The translations under genes were made by a program, and so were the position numbers. Below the pieces are notes generated by a model. It was given only the letters and a program-made list of their open reading frames with translations. It was not told the DNA's origin and did no database searches. A DNA stretch of 64,000 bases from Actinostola sp. cb2023 (lineage: Eukaryota > Cnidaria > Anthozoa > Actiniaria > Actinostolidae). Of this stretch, positions 1 through 10,722 are shown piece after piece. Location: NCBI GenBank assembly GCA_033675265.1, contig JAUJYZ010000343.1:124001-188000 (forward strand), written 5' to 3'. Every line of letters begins with the position of its first letter. Positions within the stretch are counted from its first letter, which is position 1.

Positions 1-41
1 AAGTTGCTATCAATTGACATGACTCTTTTATGTTGATATAG

Positions 42-3000
42 CTGCAGGAACAGCTTTTGTAGAAGCAGCAAAAATCCAACTTTTCAATCTGCAAAGTAAA
101 CATGAAGCAGCTCAACACTATGTGGATGCAGGAACGTGTTATAAAAAGTCTGATAATCAAGGTATGTATTCACTATAATTATACTTATAAATATAAAACC
201 ATACTTACTGTGTATATAAATAATAATAACGATTTATTAAACAGATCCATGTGGATAAATGGCTCTTCCCTGTTTAAATGCTATCTAAACTATCTAAAAT
301 ACTTAATATTTAGGAAATATTTGATACTTTAGTTTTATGTACCGTATTCACCGGCGTATAAGCCGCACTCGCAGATAAGCCGCACCCTGAGTTTGGCAAC
401 GCAAATTTGGGAAAAAAATTTTTTTACTCGGGCACTTCTGGAGGAAGCCCGAGTTATAAAATGGGCATTTTTTTTTTTTTCCCGTTGGCCACAAACGGGT
501 CAAATAGTTTCCGCGCGCGTATCGAATTAAATCCGAAGTATTATTGCTCGGGCCGACGGGCTCCGAGCTGCTCAGTCTCGTGCAGTTCACATCATACAAC
601 GAGCACAACCGAACTCCTTACGGTTATTTATCGGGATATGTTCGTATTACATGTAAATTGGAACGATACAGAGAAGATTAGCAAGTTATCAGTTCTAAAA
701 TCTAAGGTTCGTTAGCGTGCACGTGAGAATGTTATGTTTGAGACACTTGATTGACACATGTTGTGTTAGCACGTGAACCAACCCGCTCATCAATGAAAAA
801 CACTTTAGCAAACCATGAGGTGTTGTAGTAAAACCATTAGCACAATTTAGCAAACCGTTAAACTGTCTGAAAAGGTGTTAGCACCCGTTAATTTGCCTGT
901 TTAACGTCTAACCAATGGCCAATGCTTTTAGGAGTAACTAATAGTAATAAACACATGAATGATGTGCGTACTCTTTTATACTTTTATGCTAATTTTATGT
1001 AAATTTCTGGTACCAATTCCCGATGTTCTCGCAGATAAGCCGCACCCCCTAACTTTGGATCGCGATTTTCGGGAAAAAAGTGCGGCTTATACGCCGGTGA
1101 ATACGGTACATGTATAGATTAGATTGCAAATGGATGACAAGGTTACTGAGTCAATCTGGCCACCGATGCTACAAATCTCACTTTCATGCAGACATCAAGT
1201 TATGACAGCAGTCAAACATAAAATACAATCGACCAATCAGAGAAGCATGGTTATGTTTCTAATTGCTCTGATTGTCTTTGGCATGTTTGACATCTGTCAT
1301 AATTGCATGTCTGCATGAACGTGAGTATCGTAGTGTATGCGACCAGAGAAATTATTGTTGTTGTTGTTGTAGAGTCTGTGTCATTTCCTCTTTGCTACGG
1401 AGCTCATTTGCTGCTTCATGACTCTACAATTCACTGTAGAGAGAGAGTTTGACAGAGATTAGCTCTGGTACCAGGGGTACCAGGGTACAACTTTAATTCA
1501 GTAAATGATGATTTGTGCTTTTGTATCATCGTATTCATACAAAGCCATTGGATATTTCAGAGGCTGTTCAGTGTTTTGAGAGTGCCATTGACATATTCAC
1601 TGACATGGTAAGACAGTTCTGTGGACAACAATAACACTGCTAAGTATAATACAGATTTCCTTTGACATTTGCTTGCCTGGAGATGTGCATATTACATGTA
1701 CTTACTTATGCAGTTACTTGGTAAAGAATATTAAAGTGTATATATGGCCGAAAATTTTATTTTGGAAATCGATTCTTTATGAAGTAAATAATGGGGTGGT
1801 GTAGTAGTTTCCTGGTTTGGGCTTCACACGTGTGAGTTACAGAGGTTTGAAATCTCAATATGCAAATCAGATGACGTAAATTCAGTCATCATTTATTATA
1901 CAAAAATGCCTTTGTGCAAATTACTGACATTTCTAAACTTGCGATATCTTTCCACAGTTTATAGAAATAGTTGTATGAATTTTTTTTCCCATTTCAGAAA
2001 AAAAGCACTACTTGAAAAAATATAATTTAGTTATGACAAATTCCCGAATTGACGTCACCAAATTAGCATATTGAGATTTCAAACCTCTATAACTCACAAA
2101 TGCGAATCCCAAACCAAGAAACTACTACACCACCCCATTATTTACTTCATAAAGAATCGATTTCCAAAATAAAAAAATTGGGCCATATATACACTTTAAG
2201 AGCAATGCCTTGTTTTTAGTTACTCCATTTCACATGGTACTATTTTAATCTTTTTTTAAAATCAGGGCCGATTTACCATGGCTGCCAAGAATCACATAAC
2301 TGTAGCAGAGATCTATGAGAGTAGTCTAGTAGATTTGGATAAGGTATGTAGAGGGTCAAAAGGGATTACAAAATGGAAGAGTAACTGCATCAATGTGTTC
2401 AAGAGTTGAATTAGTTGCAGGTTAAAGTGTAACTATAGATGCACATCCATTCTACATTTCAGGCAAATAATAATGACACGAGCTAAGTTCACTTATATGT
2501 TTGGGCTTCCTGTGCTTCAAATTGGCGACACATGTGGCTTTCTGAGTGATAAATTTGAGTTTATTTTGCTTGATACACATCAAAAGCCAGTCTTGAATAT
2601 TAGTACGTACTTAAAGCTAAAGATTATAAGGGAGAAGATTTATGCACAGACTTAGTATTTTAATAGTCCAGCTTGAATCTGCAGTCGATGCGAGGTAAAA
2701 TAAAGCATTTGACATCATCATAGATCGAACATTGACGGATTCTACTTGACCGTTAAATAAAAATACCTTGAACATATAGATTATAGATGTGTTGACGACC
2801 AGCTATTCAGTTGTTTATTTTCTAGCACGATTTCCACCGAACTGTCTTCATCCTTGTAGACAATCTCGCCCATATTAGTGCTGTCGCTATATGAACATGT
2901 CAATCCTTCAATTTCTTTAACAGATTTATTGGCATTCTTTCCTGATTGTAAGTAGAATGAAACCAAGGAGAACGTACATGTAACGTTCGAGTAGGTTCGA

Positions 3001-6000
3001 GCAGCATGTAATGTTGTTATTATTACCGCTGGTCATATACATGTAGTACTGTGTGCTCCGAAAATCATCTCAATAAAGGAACACAAATCTCGATTTTAAC
3101 TAGCATCAAGACACCACAGGAACCCCATCTCAACACAGGAAGCCCAAGATTAGAAATATATACTGAGACATTACATGTACATGTACGTAAACTGTACACT
3201 CAATGACAATAAATTATTGTTAATTCTGTATTTTAGTCCATCTATCATTATGAACAAGCAGCTGATTACTACAGAGGTGAAGAATCAAACAGGTGATATG
3301 TCATGATTATGTAGCTCATGTTGTACATTCTATGATCATATGACCCGTATTTGCCAACTTGCACGCTCTTAATAAAACCATTGGGAAAAGTCACGTGATG
3401 GGGTCCGGACATAATGGCGTAAGCTGGTCCGGAAAAAGCTGTCTGGACCAACCTAAAATGTTATCTGTTTCCGTGCACTATATTTATTTATTATATAGTC
3501 AAGTCAATCCACGCGCTCTGATTGGCTGAAAACTGTGCTTTATCAGAGAACGGAGCACGGTTTGATGATGCTATTTTTCGAAAAGACCAAAATTCTGATC
3601 AGAAGAAAACAAACCCAGCGCGCGCTCGATGGCGTAACTGAATGAACTAACTGGCGTCAGTAGCGCGCGCACTTCACTCGCTAAAATTGTATTCAAAAAC
3701 ACAACAGAATCCTCAAATGTCTTGCCATTATTTGATCAAAATCCCGTTGTTTCTATATAATAAAACAAATAGAACAGCTTCAACCATGCTCCATTCAGTA
3801 ATAAAGCACTTAGGAAGTGCCGAGAGCACTCAAGAAGGGAGAATATGGCTCATGTTTCTCCCTACACTTCCTGCGTGCTTTATTACTGAACGGAGCACGG
3901 TTGAAGCTGTTCTATTTGTTAATTGTTTTACAGGGATTTTTCATCCCTTTTTGTAACAAAAAACTAGGTCATAATGCTTATTGACTGAGTTAGGTCGGGC
4001 CGGACGGGAAAATATTTGGCTCTTGGTCAATTGTGTGGGTCTCGCTGCGCTCGTTCCGTACAGCCATAACCTCAACTATTTCCCCATCCGGCCCTCCTAC
4101 TCAGTCAATAAGTGCATGCCGTAAAAACAAGTGCATGCCGTAAAAACAAGTGCATGCCGTAGTACTATAGATTGTACTGACATAATGTCAATTAATAGCT
4201 CAGCCAACAAGTGTGCTCTCAAAGTGGCCATGTACAGTGCTCAAATGGAAAACTATATAAAAGCAATAGAAATATATGAACAGGTAAGAAGACAGGAATT
4301 CAATCAGAACAATGGCAATTGAAATCAGAATGGCAATTGAAATCAGAACAATGGCAATTGAAATCAGAACAATGGCAATTGAAATCAGAACAATGGCAAT
4401 TGAAATCAGAACAATGGCAATTGAAATCAGAACAATGACAATTGAAATCAGAACAATGGCAATTGAAATTGGATGCCATTATTGCATTCAGTCTGAAAAT
4501 TTAAAGTACAAAAACACAGCAACCATGTTGGTGGAACAAACAAGAGAAGCTAATGAAAAATGCTTTGTTATCAGGCACCAACATGGCTGCCATGACGTCA
4601 CATGCATACCAGCAATAGACCAAGCATGTTGCACAAAGAAATGAGGTTTTTTAATGCATAATGTGATAATTAGGTTGCAGCAAACGCTATAGAGAGCTCC
4701 ATACTAAAGTACAGTGCAAAGGAGTATTTCTTCAAGGCAGCGTTATGTCACATGTGCATTGATGTTCTCGAGGCACAGCGATCTCTAGAAAAATACTGTG
4801 ATATGCACGCTGCATTTCAAGACACCAGAGAATGTAAACTACTCAAGGTAAAACATTGGAATAAAAAGCATTTATATTTATAATCATAATCAGGTTTATC
4901 ATGTAATTTCAAAACTCATAGAACAAAAGAATGATTATCATAGCTGGAAAGAGCTCGTTGAAATTAGTAAAAATGTGAAGTTTGGAAAAGTTCGCTTCAC
5001 AAATAAATTGCGAAGATATATGAATTTTCAAAAATCGAAATTTTATATGAAAACCTTTGGAAATTTATGCTTGAAGGCAACAAAGGTTTTCATACAAAAT
5101 TTCGATTTTTGAAAATTCATATCTTCGCAATTTGTGAAGCGATCTTTTCCAAACTTCACATTGTTACTAATTTCAACGAGCTCTTTCCAGCTATGATAAT
5201 CATTTTTTTGTCCTATGAGTTTTGAAATTACATGATAAACCAGCTCCTTACAGTTAAAATGAAAGAAATGTAAATCTCTGCATTCACCTGTTTTCCAGTA
5301 GTGGCTAAATGGGATGCCTCAAAAGGACCTCATTAAATATAAAACAATAGAACGATGCAGTAACACAATAGATTTGTTGTATTTTTTGATACTCAAAGGT
5401 CGTTTTGAGGCATCCCATTTAGCCGCCGCCCTGTTTTCTCATTTCAAACCTGGTGGGTTAGCATTAGCCTCCTTTGCAGACGTTGTGTAGCGCTTCCGGT
5501 TCCCGTCATTCCTCCATTAACGTCTGCTAACACTCGAACAACATTCCTTTCTACATTGTTTTCTATCAACCAATCAAATTGCTAGGTGATATGTAAATTT
5601 TTCATTTTCCCACGTTTGTACATGTGTCGCGTGAATACAGAAAATACGCCAAAGAAAGTCTTAAATTTTGACACTATATATGCAAGTAGGAGGAATCTAA
5701 GAAAAACCGTACAAGCCTAAAGGATATTTGGTAGAAAAGTCTGTTGGATATTCTCTATATTAGAAAGACTTGATGGATTAAATGAGACCTTGCCGACTAC
5801 ACGTTTCTAACTTAGAACTTTATTTCAGCTTTTAGTAGAGTGGTTCAAGTTTCAAGATGGCTGTAAAAATACTAATAAAAGATGAAATGAGTTCTAAACG
5901 TGTAGTTTCCCATGCCAAAATGCTAAGAATAGACCTGTCAAACGTCGACAAATTGCATGTCAAAACCATAACATTCACGTCAACAATCGAAGCCGCCGCC

Positions 6001-7708
6001 AGCAAACCTATAAACGCTTGAAACTAGATTTGATTCACTTTAATTGTTATATTAATACGAGATCAAACATTAAAGGTATAACCTGAAACGGGACCTGAAA
6101 CTACTAGCGATGTTCCCGAACCAGTCAACCAGTGGGAAGATTTATAGAAACGTCTTTCTTTTCTAAAGTTATCAATGGCATCTATGGGCTTTTTCTGATG
6201 AATATTGACTGACTTATTCATACAAAGAACTTGGCTTACTTTTCTATAACATTCATCCATATGCTCACTGTCCACCATCGCTAGCCTGCGTAGCTTGGCG
6301 GTTTTTACCATCGCCATTGCCATCTTGTTCGCGGAAAAGACGGCCAAGGTCAAGGTCGTACCCACAAGCTTTTGTGGGGCTTTCTCTGATTGGTCAAATT
6401 CATAGAAAGGAATGTTGTTCGAGTCTTAGCAGACGTAGTGGAGGAATGACGGTAACCGGAAGCGCTACACAACGTCTGCAAAGGAGGCTAGGTTAGCATT
6501 CTCTGTCCAAAGTATTTCCATATCAATATATTTGTTCATGCCTTGACAAGAAATATACAGTTGAACCTCCATGAGAGACCACCTCCCGTAGGAGACCACC
6601 TCTCATGAGCGACCGCTTCTCAAAGTACCATTTTGTCTCTCAGTCAAATCACTATATTTGTAACCTCTCGTAGGAGTCCACCTCTCGTAGGAGACCGGAA
6701 CCACTTTTTGAGAGTACGAACTGGGAATTTCTCTGTAATTTTACCTCGGAGATCACGCAAAATCTCATTTTAAACTGTATCCAAATCGGGACAGCTTAGA
6801 CCTTAACCAAGTTATCGATGTTCTTGTGTCCCCATATTAAAAGAATATATGAGATAAAACATTACTTAAATTTAGGCTTCCCATGGAGTACTTCCCATGA
6901 GAGACCACCTCCCATAGGTGACCACTTTTTCTTGCACGGAGGGTGGTCGCCTATGGGAGGTTCAAGTGTAATTTTAAATAAAATTGTACTCACATGGTTT
7001 GAAATGGAACACCATTCATGTAGAGGCAAACAGAAAGGTCTATTGACAGTTAACTGTCCAATATTGAATATCAAGTAAACAAACCTGGCCACACAAAGAA
7101 ACTGATCACTGACTTTTCTGCCCACAGAGTTTACTTGAGGCTCAAGAGGAACAGAATGTTGAGGCCTTCACTGAGGCAGTAAGTACATGAGTGGAGTAAG
7201 GAAGAACCAGTGTGAAAGTAAATTATTGATATGCAACAATCAACAATATTTTAACAACAAAAATAAATAATTTAATTTGGGTATCTTTTTCGCTTTGCTA
7301 TGACCCCTCACTCAGTGGGCCCCCTGAGGCAATACAACACAATACAATACAATGTCTAGGCCTTACCCTCAATAAATAACAACAATATTCAGGAAACTGT
7401 CGGCATTGCCATTATGATGCAGGGGCATAGCCAGGATTTTCCATTTGGGAGGGTCACGCTCCATCATTCACCACCAAATTTACCCCACTCCCCTCCTCAA
7501 ACATATAAATTTAAAGAGTAGACCCAGAGGAAGGGGGGTCACAGGCACCCTGTGACCTCCCCCTGCCTACGCCCCTGTGATGTCACTAATACTAAGATTG
7601 TTATTGTAGGTACAGGAGTATGATAGCATATCTAGGCTGGACCAGTGGTTGACTACTATGCTACTGAGGATAAAGAAAAGCATGAATGAAGAACCAGACT
7701 TGACTTAG
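42..7708 (+). CDS. NAPA: alpha-SNAP (NSF attachment protein), 3' eight coding exons
   Basis: Alpha-SNAP bridges SNARE bundles and the ATPase NSF, so assembled SNAREs can be taken apart after membrane fusion; it acts on the cytosolic face of membranes. Coding exons: 42-161, 1561-1607, 2266-2343, 3237-3292, 4199-4283, 4674-4847, 7128-7178 and 7610-7708 (stop TAG 7706-7708). All junctions are AG/GT and the phases agree. The roughly 236 residues follow the human protein colinearly from about residue 60 to the C terminus: [87 protein letters not shown] and [15 protein letters not shown]. These are TPR-like helical hairpins. The chain ends EPDLT, keeping the penultimate Leu that stimulates NSF. The first exons lie left of the window. 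The alpha/beta choice is inferred; gamma-SNAP is much less similar. Introns hold many MITEs. Confidence 0.95.
339..1109. mobile_element. 770-bp TIR element in an alpha-SNAP intron
   Basis: The ends are inverted copies of GTACCGTATTCACCGGCGTA, extending to about 30 bp, followed on both sides by related GCAGATAAGCCGCACC blocks. The interior has no credible ORF. This terminal type is a widespread metazoan MITE-like sequence. Confidence 0.75.
1731..2199. mobile_element. fold-back MITE, about 470 bp
   Basis: Left and right arms of about 150 bp are inverted copies (TTAAAGTGTATATATGGCC ... GGCCATATATACACTTTAA), including the shared GGGGTGGTGTAGTAGTTTC block. No ORF. Confidence 0.75.
3764..3920. mobile_element. 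small hairpin MITE
   Basis: Inverted arms run from AACAAATAGAACAGCTTCAA to its complement ending at 3920, with GTAATAAAGCA near the inner end of each arm. Confidence 0.65.
3977..4112. mobile_element. small TIR element (GACTGAGT ends)
   Basis: CTTATTGACTGAGT on the left and ACTCAGTCAATAAG on the right are exact inverted ends. The interior is GC-richer, with CCGGCC blocks. A short GTGCATGCCGTAAAAACAA triplication follows to 4160. Confidence 0.6.
4302..4470. repeat. 21-bp minisatellite, about 8 copies
   Basis: The unit contains ATGGCAATTGAAATCAGAAC. It starts about 20 bp after the donor of alpha-SNAP exon 4199-4283 and is intronic. The unit length is a multiple of three, so it yields an artificial open frame (MAIEIRT repeats). 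Confidence 0.85.
4512..4608. mobile_element. MITE with CCATGTTGGTG ends, copy 1
   Basis: Inverted ends AGCAACCATGTTGGTG and CACCAACATGGCTGCC flank AACAAGAGAAGCTAATGAAA. A second, diverged copy is at 63603-63705. Confidence 0.6.
4891..5243. mobile_element. fold-back element, about 350 bp
   Basis: Two arms of about 150 bp are inverted copies, including TATCATAGCTGGAAAGAGCT, so the segment could fold almost end to end. No ORF. Confidence 0.7.
5302..5424. mobile_element. short TIR element (GGCTAAATGGGATGCC)
   Basis: The ends GTGGCTAAATGGGATGCCTC and GAGGCATCCCATTTAGCC are inverted. About 120 bp, noncoding. Confidence 0.6.
5465..6490. mobile_element. Mutator-like (MULE-type) nonautonomous element with 9-bp TSD
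   Basis: About 100-bp TIRs start TAGCCTCCTTTGCAGACG and contain GTAGCGCTTCCGGTT. A perfect 9-bp duplication GGTTAGCAT sits immediately outside both ends (5456-5464 and 6491-6499). Long TIRs plus a 9-bp TSD are the MULE signature. No transposase is visible. A 100-codon minus-strand frame (6063-6365) in the interior matches no family I recognise. Confidence 0.75.
6557..6970. mobile_element. TTGAACCTC-ended MITE, family copy 1
   Basis: It starts ACAGTTGAACCTCC and ends GGGAGGTTCAAGTGT, with internal repeats of GAGAGACCACCTCCC. A relative with the same termini is at 18418-18600. Confidence 0.65.
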
Positions 7709-7970
7709 ACATATCATAGGCTGTAACACTGTGCAAACAAGAATGTTATAAAACTAGGTGACCAATTGCTATGATCATTTAATCTATACAAGCAGAAAAG
7801 GGCATTTTCTAATGCAATGGATCCAATAATAATTATATTGATATAACATGCTTTACAAATGGTGTACAATATAAATCTAGCAACTACATTACAATGCATA
7901 CTGTGTTTCACTAGCAAGAAGTGAGCTAAATCGTAATTAATCAACTCAACAGAATTCAAATTAGTATAAC

Positions 7971-8212
7971 CAGGGGCGGATCTAGAGATTTTGAAAGGGG
8001 GGTGCACCACTAAGGGGCCATCAGGCCCCCCTTCTGCTAGGGGGTGTGGGAGCATGCCCCCCAGAAAATTTTGAAATCTAGAAGCTCGAAAATGCAATTT
8101 TCATCCATTCTGGGCATCAAATGGTGGGGAAACGGGGTCAAATATGTATCGGGCCCAACTCGAGGGGGGGGCACTGGCCCCCCATGCCTCCCCCCCTTGG
8201 ATCCGCCCCTGA
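7971..8212. mobile_element. CAGGGGCGGATC MITE, full copy
   Basis: Inverted ends CAGGGGCGGATC and GATCCGCCCCTG enclose a G- or C-rich body (GAAAGGGGGGTGCACC). A second copy, truncated at its right end, is at 57290-57527. This end type is common in metazoan hAT-related MITEs. Confidence 0.75.
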
Positions 8213-8554
8213 TAACTACATGTACAAGAAAAGGAATATTCTGTCTCTTACTAGTCAGTGAAACCAGCTCTTATACATGTAGCTACATTTAGGGGTAAAC
8301 ATAAAGTGAAAATAACTGTCTCTATTTTACTGATGTGTCATATAGTCACTACATTGTACACTGTATGGGTCTTTGTTTTTCTAATATTACTGGTCAATAT
8401 TTAACTGTTACTATGTAATTAAGTTTGCCTAACTCAATTCATATTCAATACTAACATTACAATTATTACGTGTACCCCAAAAAAATATTTTCACTGAAAA
8501 ATAAAATTTTAAAACTAATTCTTGTTGATTGCTGATAATAAACAATTATTTATT

Positions 8555-9015
8555 GAAAATCGAAAATTTTCCAAGCTTTTAAGTTTAAAAACTTTGAGAC
8601 AAATATTACTTAGAAATACGAAAATTTATCAAAACTTTAATTTGCTGTATTTAGGTTGGAAAAAAAAATTCCGAAATTCCAAATTCCGAGACAGAATCAT
8701 AACATCAAGAAAATCGAAAATTTTCAAAGCTTAAACTTTGAGACAAATATTACTTAGAAATACGAAATATCTATAGGAAGCTAGAGAAAACTTTAATTTG
8801 CTGTATTTAGGTTGAAAAAAAAAATTCCGAAATTCCAAATTCCGAAGACAGAATCATAACATCAAGAAAATCGAAAATTTTCAAAGCTTAAACTTTGAGA
8901 CAAATATTACTTAGAAATACGAAATATCTATAGGAAGCTAGAGAAAACTTTAATTTGCTGTATTTAGGTTGAAAAAAAAATTCAGAAATTCCAAATTCCA
9001 AAGACAGAATCATAA
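8555..9015. repeat. about 157-bp tandem repeat, nearly 3 copies
   Basis: The block starting AATCGAAAATTTTC recurs at about 8558, 8714 and 8871, followed each time by TTTGAGACAAATATTACTT and a poly(A)-rich segment. It lies between the convergent genes. Confidence 0.75.
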
Positions 9016-9349
9016 CATGAAGACATTATTATTGGGTGAGGTTTTGATGATATCCGGAATTATCAATGTAGAGGTAAGTGTTATTGGCCGAAGCCATAGG
9101 CACATTTGATGAGACATTGATCAAAATCGAATTCAACAATAATTGTTTTATAATACATTGTCCGACTCATAATACAAAGATATAAGCTTCATAATATGCT
9201 TTATTATATTTTTTGTCAAAGAACGCACGAAATATGGGACTGTATTTTGTGTAGTTACTTCAAACTGGCTTTCCAATCAATCAAGTTCACTGTTATTTGT
9301 TGTTTTTCTTTCACCAGATAGCTAGTTTCTTTGACAAAATATATAATTT

Positions 9350-9472
9350 ATTAGTCAGCTAAGCATCTAATATGGCTGTGAATTTTTACTCTTTCGTGTA
9401 TTTTGGCTCGCCTTGAATACCAAATGACTCGTAAAAATACACAGCCGTATTAGATGCTTAGCCGACTAATAA
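9350..9472. mobile_element. short TIR element within a larger repeat
   Basis: ATTAGTCAGCTAAGCATCTA on the left is mirrored by TAGATGCTTAGCCGACTAAT on the right. The preceding segment (9190-9300, TTTTTTGTCAAAGAACGCAC) reappears at 43296-43400. Confidence 0.6.
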
Positions 9473-9708
9473 CCTCTATTTATTTTAGAAAAGTAAGTTT
9501 CACAACTGTTTTCTTAGTAACCTACAGATAACAACCAATCCGCTGACCTTCGCAGGCTCGTTTTTGCAGATAACTGCCTACAGATAACCACCAGACTGCT
9601 GAAATGTCACTGGCGTGCACTGATAGTTAGAATTATTTGTAGGCTCTCCACCAATGAGAATATAGATACTGAGTACAATGTATAATAACAGTACTTACCT
9701 TGATCAAT

Positions 9709-10243
9709 AGAGTCGTTTTCGTATGAGTGTGAAACCTATGGCACGGAGTTACCGGTACGGAATTGAAGACATTCTATTCAACCAATCAGCGTGCAAAATC
9801 ATTTGCTCAACCAATCAGAATGCTTGGATACTGTCACCGCATAGCACTTTAACGTCACCACATGCCACAAACCATACCGTAACAGGGGGGGGGGGGTACT
9901 CAGGGGTATCAGTGACGGGGAGGTGCGAATGAGGCCAAACTTTTTAACCCCAAAAAAGTCCATTATGCAAAAACGGCCTACAACGTAATCCCCCAAAAGT
10001 CCATCTTTTCATACTCCGCATAAAATCAAGAACGGTAGGATATCATTTCTATCAACCCCCAAAAAAGTCCTTGCCAAAATCTTTATATCAAAAAAAGTCC
10101 ACCAGAAAATTGCTAACCCCAAAAAAGTCCCAAGCTGCGAATTTCAAACCCAAAAAAGGTCTTCGCACCTCCCCGTCACTGATAACCCTGAGTACCCCCC
10201 CTGGGACCATAACTACTTCCCACTCATACGAAAACAACTCTAC
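9709..10243. mobile_element. GAGTCGTTTTCGTATGAGTG MITE, copy 1, with nested MITE
   Basis: Ends AGAGTCGTTTTCGTATGAGT and CTCATACGAAAACAACTC are inverted, with CAACCAATCAG motifs inside. Nested at about 9881-10204 is another TIR element whose inner ends are TACTCAGGGGTATCAGTGAC and its complement. Other family members are at 25499, 38536 and 48407. Confidence 0.75.
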
Positions 10244-10305
10244 TCAAAACATCCATACACTACCGTATTTACTATTGCCATGCCATAGTAAGGGTAGATG
10301 TATAG

Positions 10306-10400
10306 GACCAGTGGTAGGACTAGTATTATTGTGTCCTTGGGCAAGACACTTTATATTCACATGACCTCACCCCACCCAGGTGTATCAATGGTACCAGCAA
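10306..10400 (+). mobile_element. SINE-like fragment
   Basis: GTGTCCTTGGGCAAGACACT followed by CACCCCACCCAGGTGTAT resembles the conserved central part of many invertebrate tRNA-derived SINEs. No intact promoter boxes or tail were identified. Confidence 0.45.
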
Positions 10401-10722
10401 ATGATTAGAGTAATCTAACTGATGCTATTATATAATCAGGCAATTTTGTTTTGATCCGATCAATATATCAGGGCTTGTTAGGTTGAGCCATGGTTGATTC
10501 AGCACCATCCTCCAATTAGCCATTAGATCAGAGATAAGATAAGACAATCCTGCAAAGCTGATTGGATAATGGCCGAGGTGAAACTATGCGAATACATTAT
10601 AGGTGGTCATACATTTGCGCTTCAGGAGCCCTAAACAATTACTACAATAAACAAACATGAAAATACTTTTAATTCTCTGAGTTTTTTGTTTCACGTTATT
10701 TACAAAATGAAATGCTACACTT

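Noticed and set aside
6063..6365. 100-codon minus frame inside the MULE-type element as a transposase
   Set aside because: Too short, no DDE or zinc-finger motifs; part of it is a nested TIR vestige.
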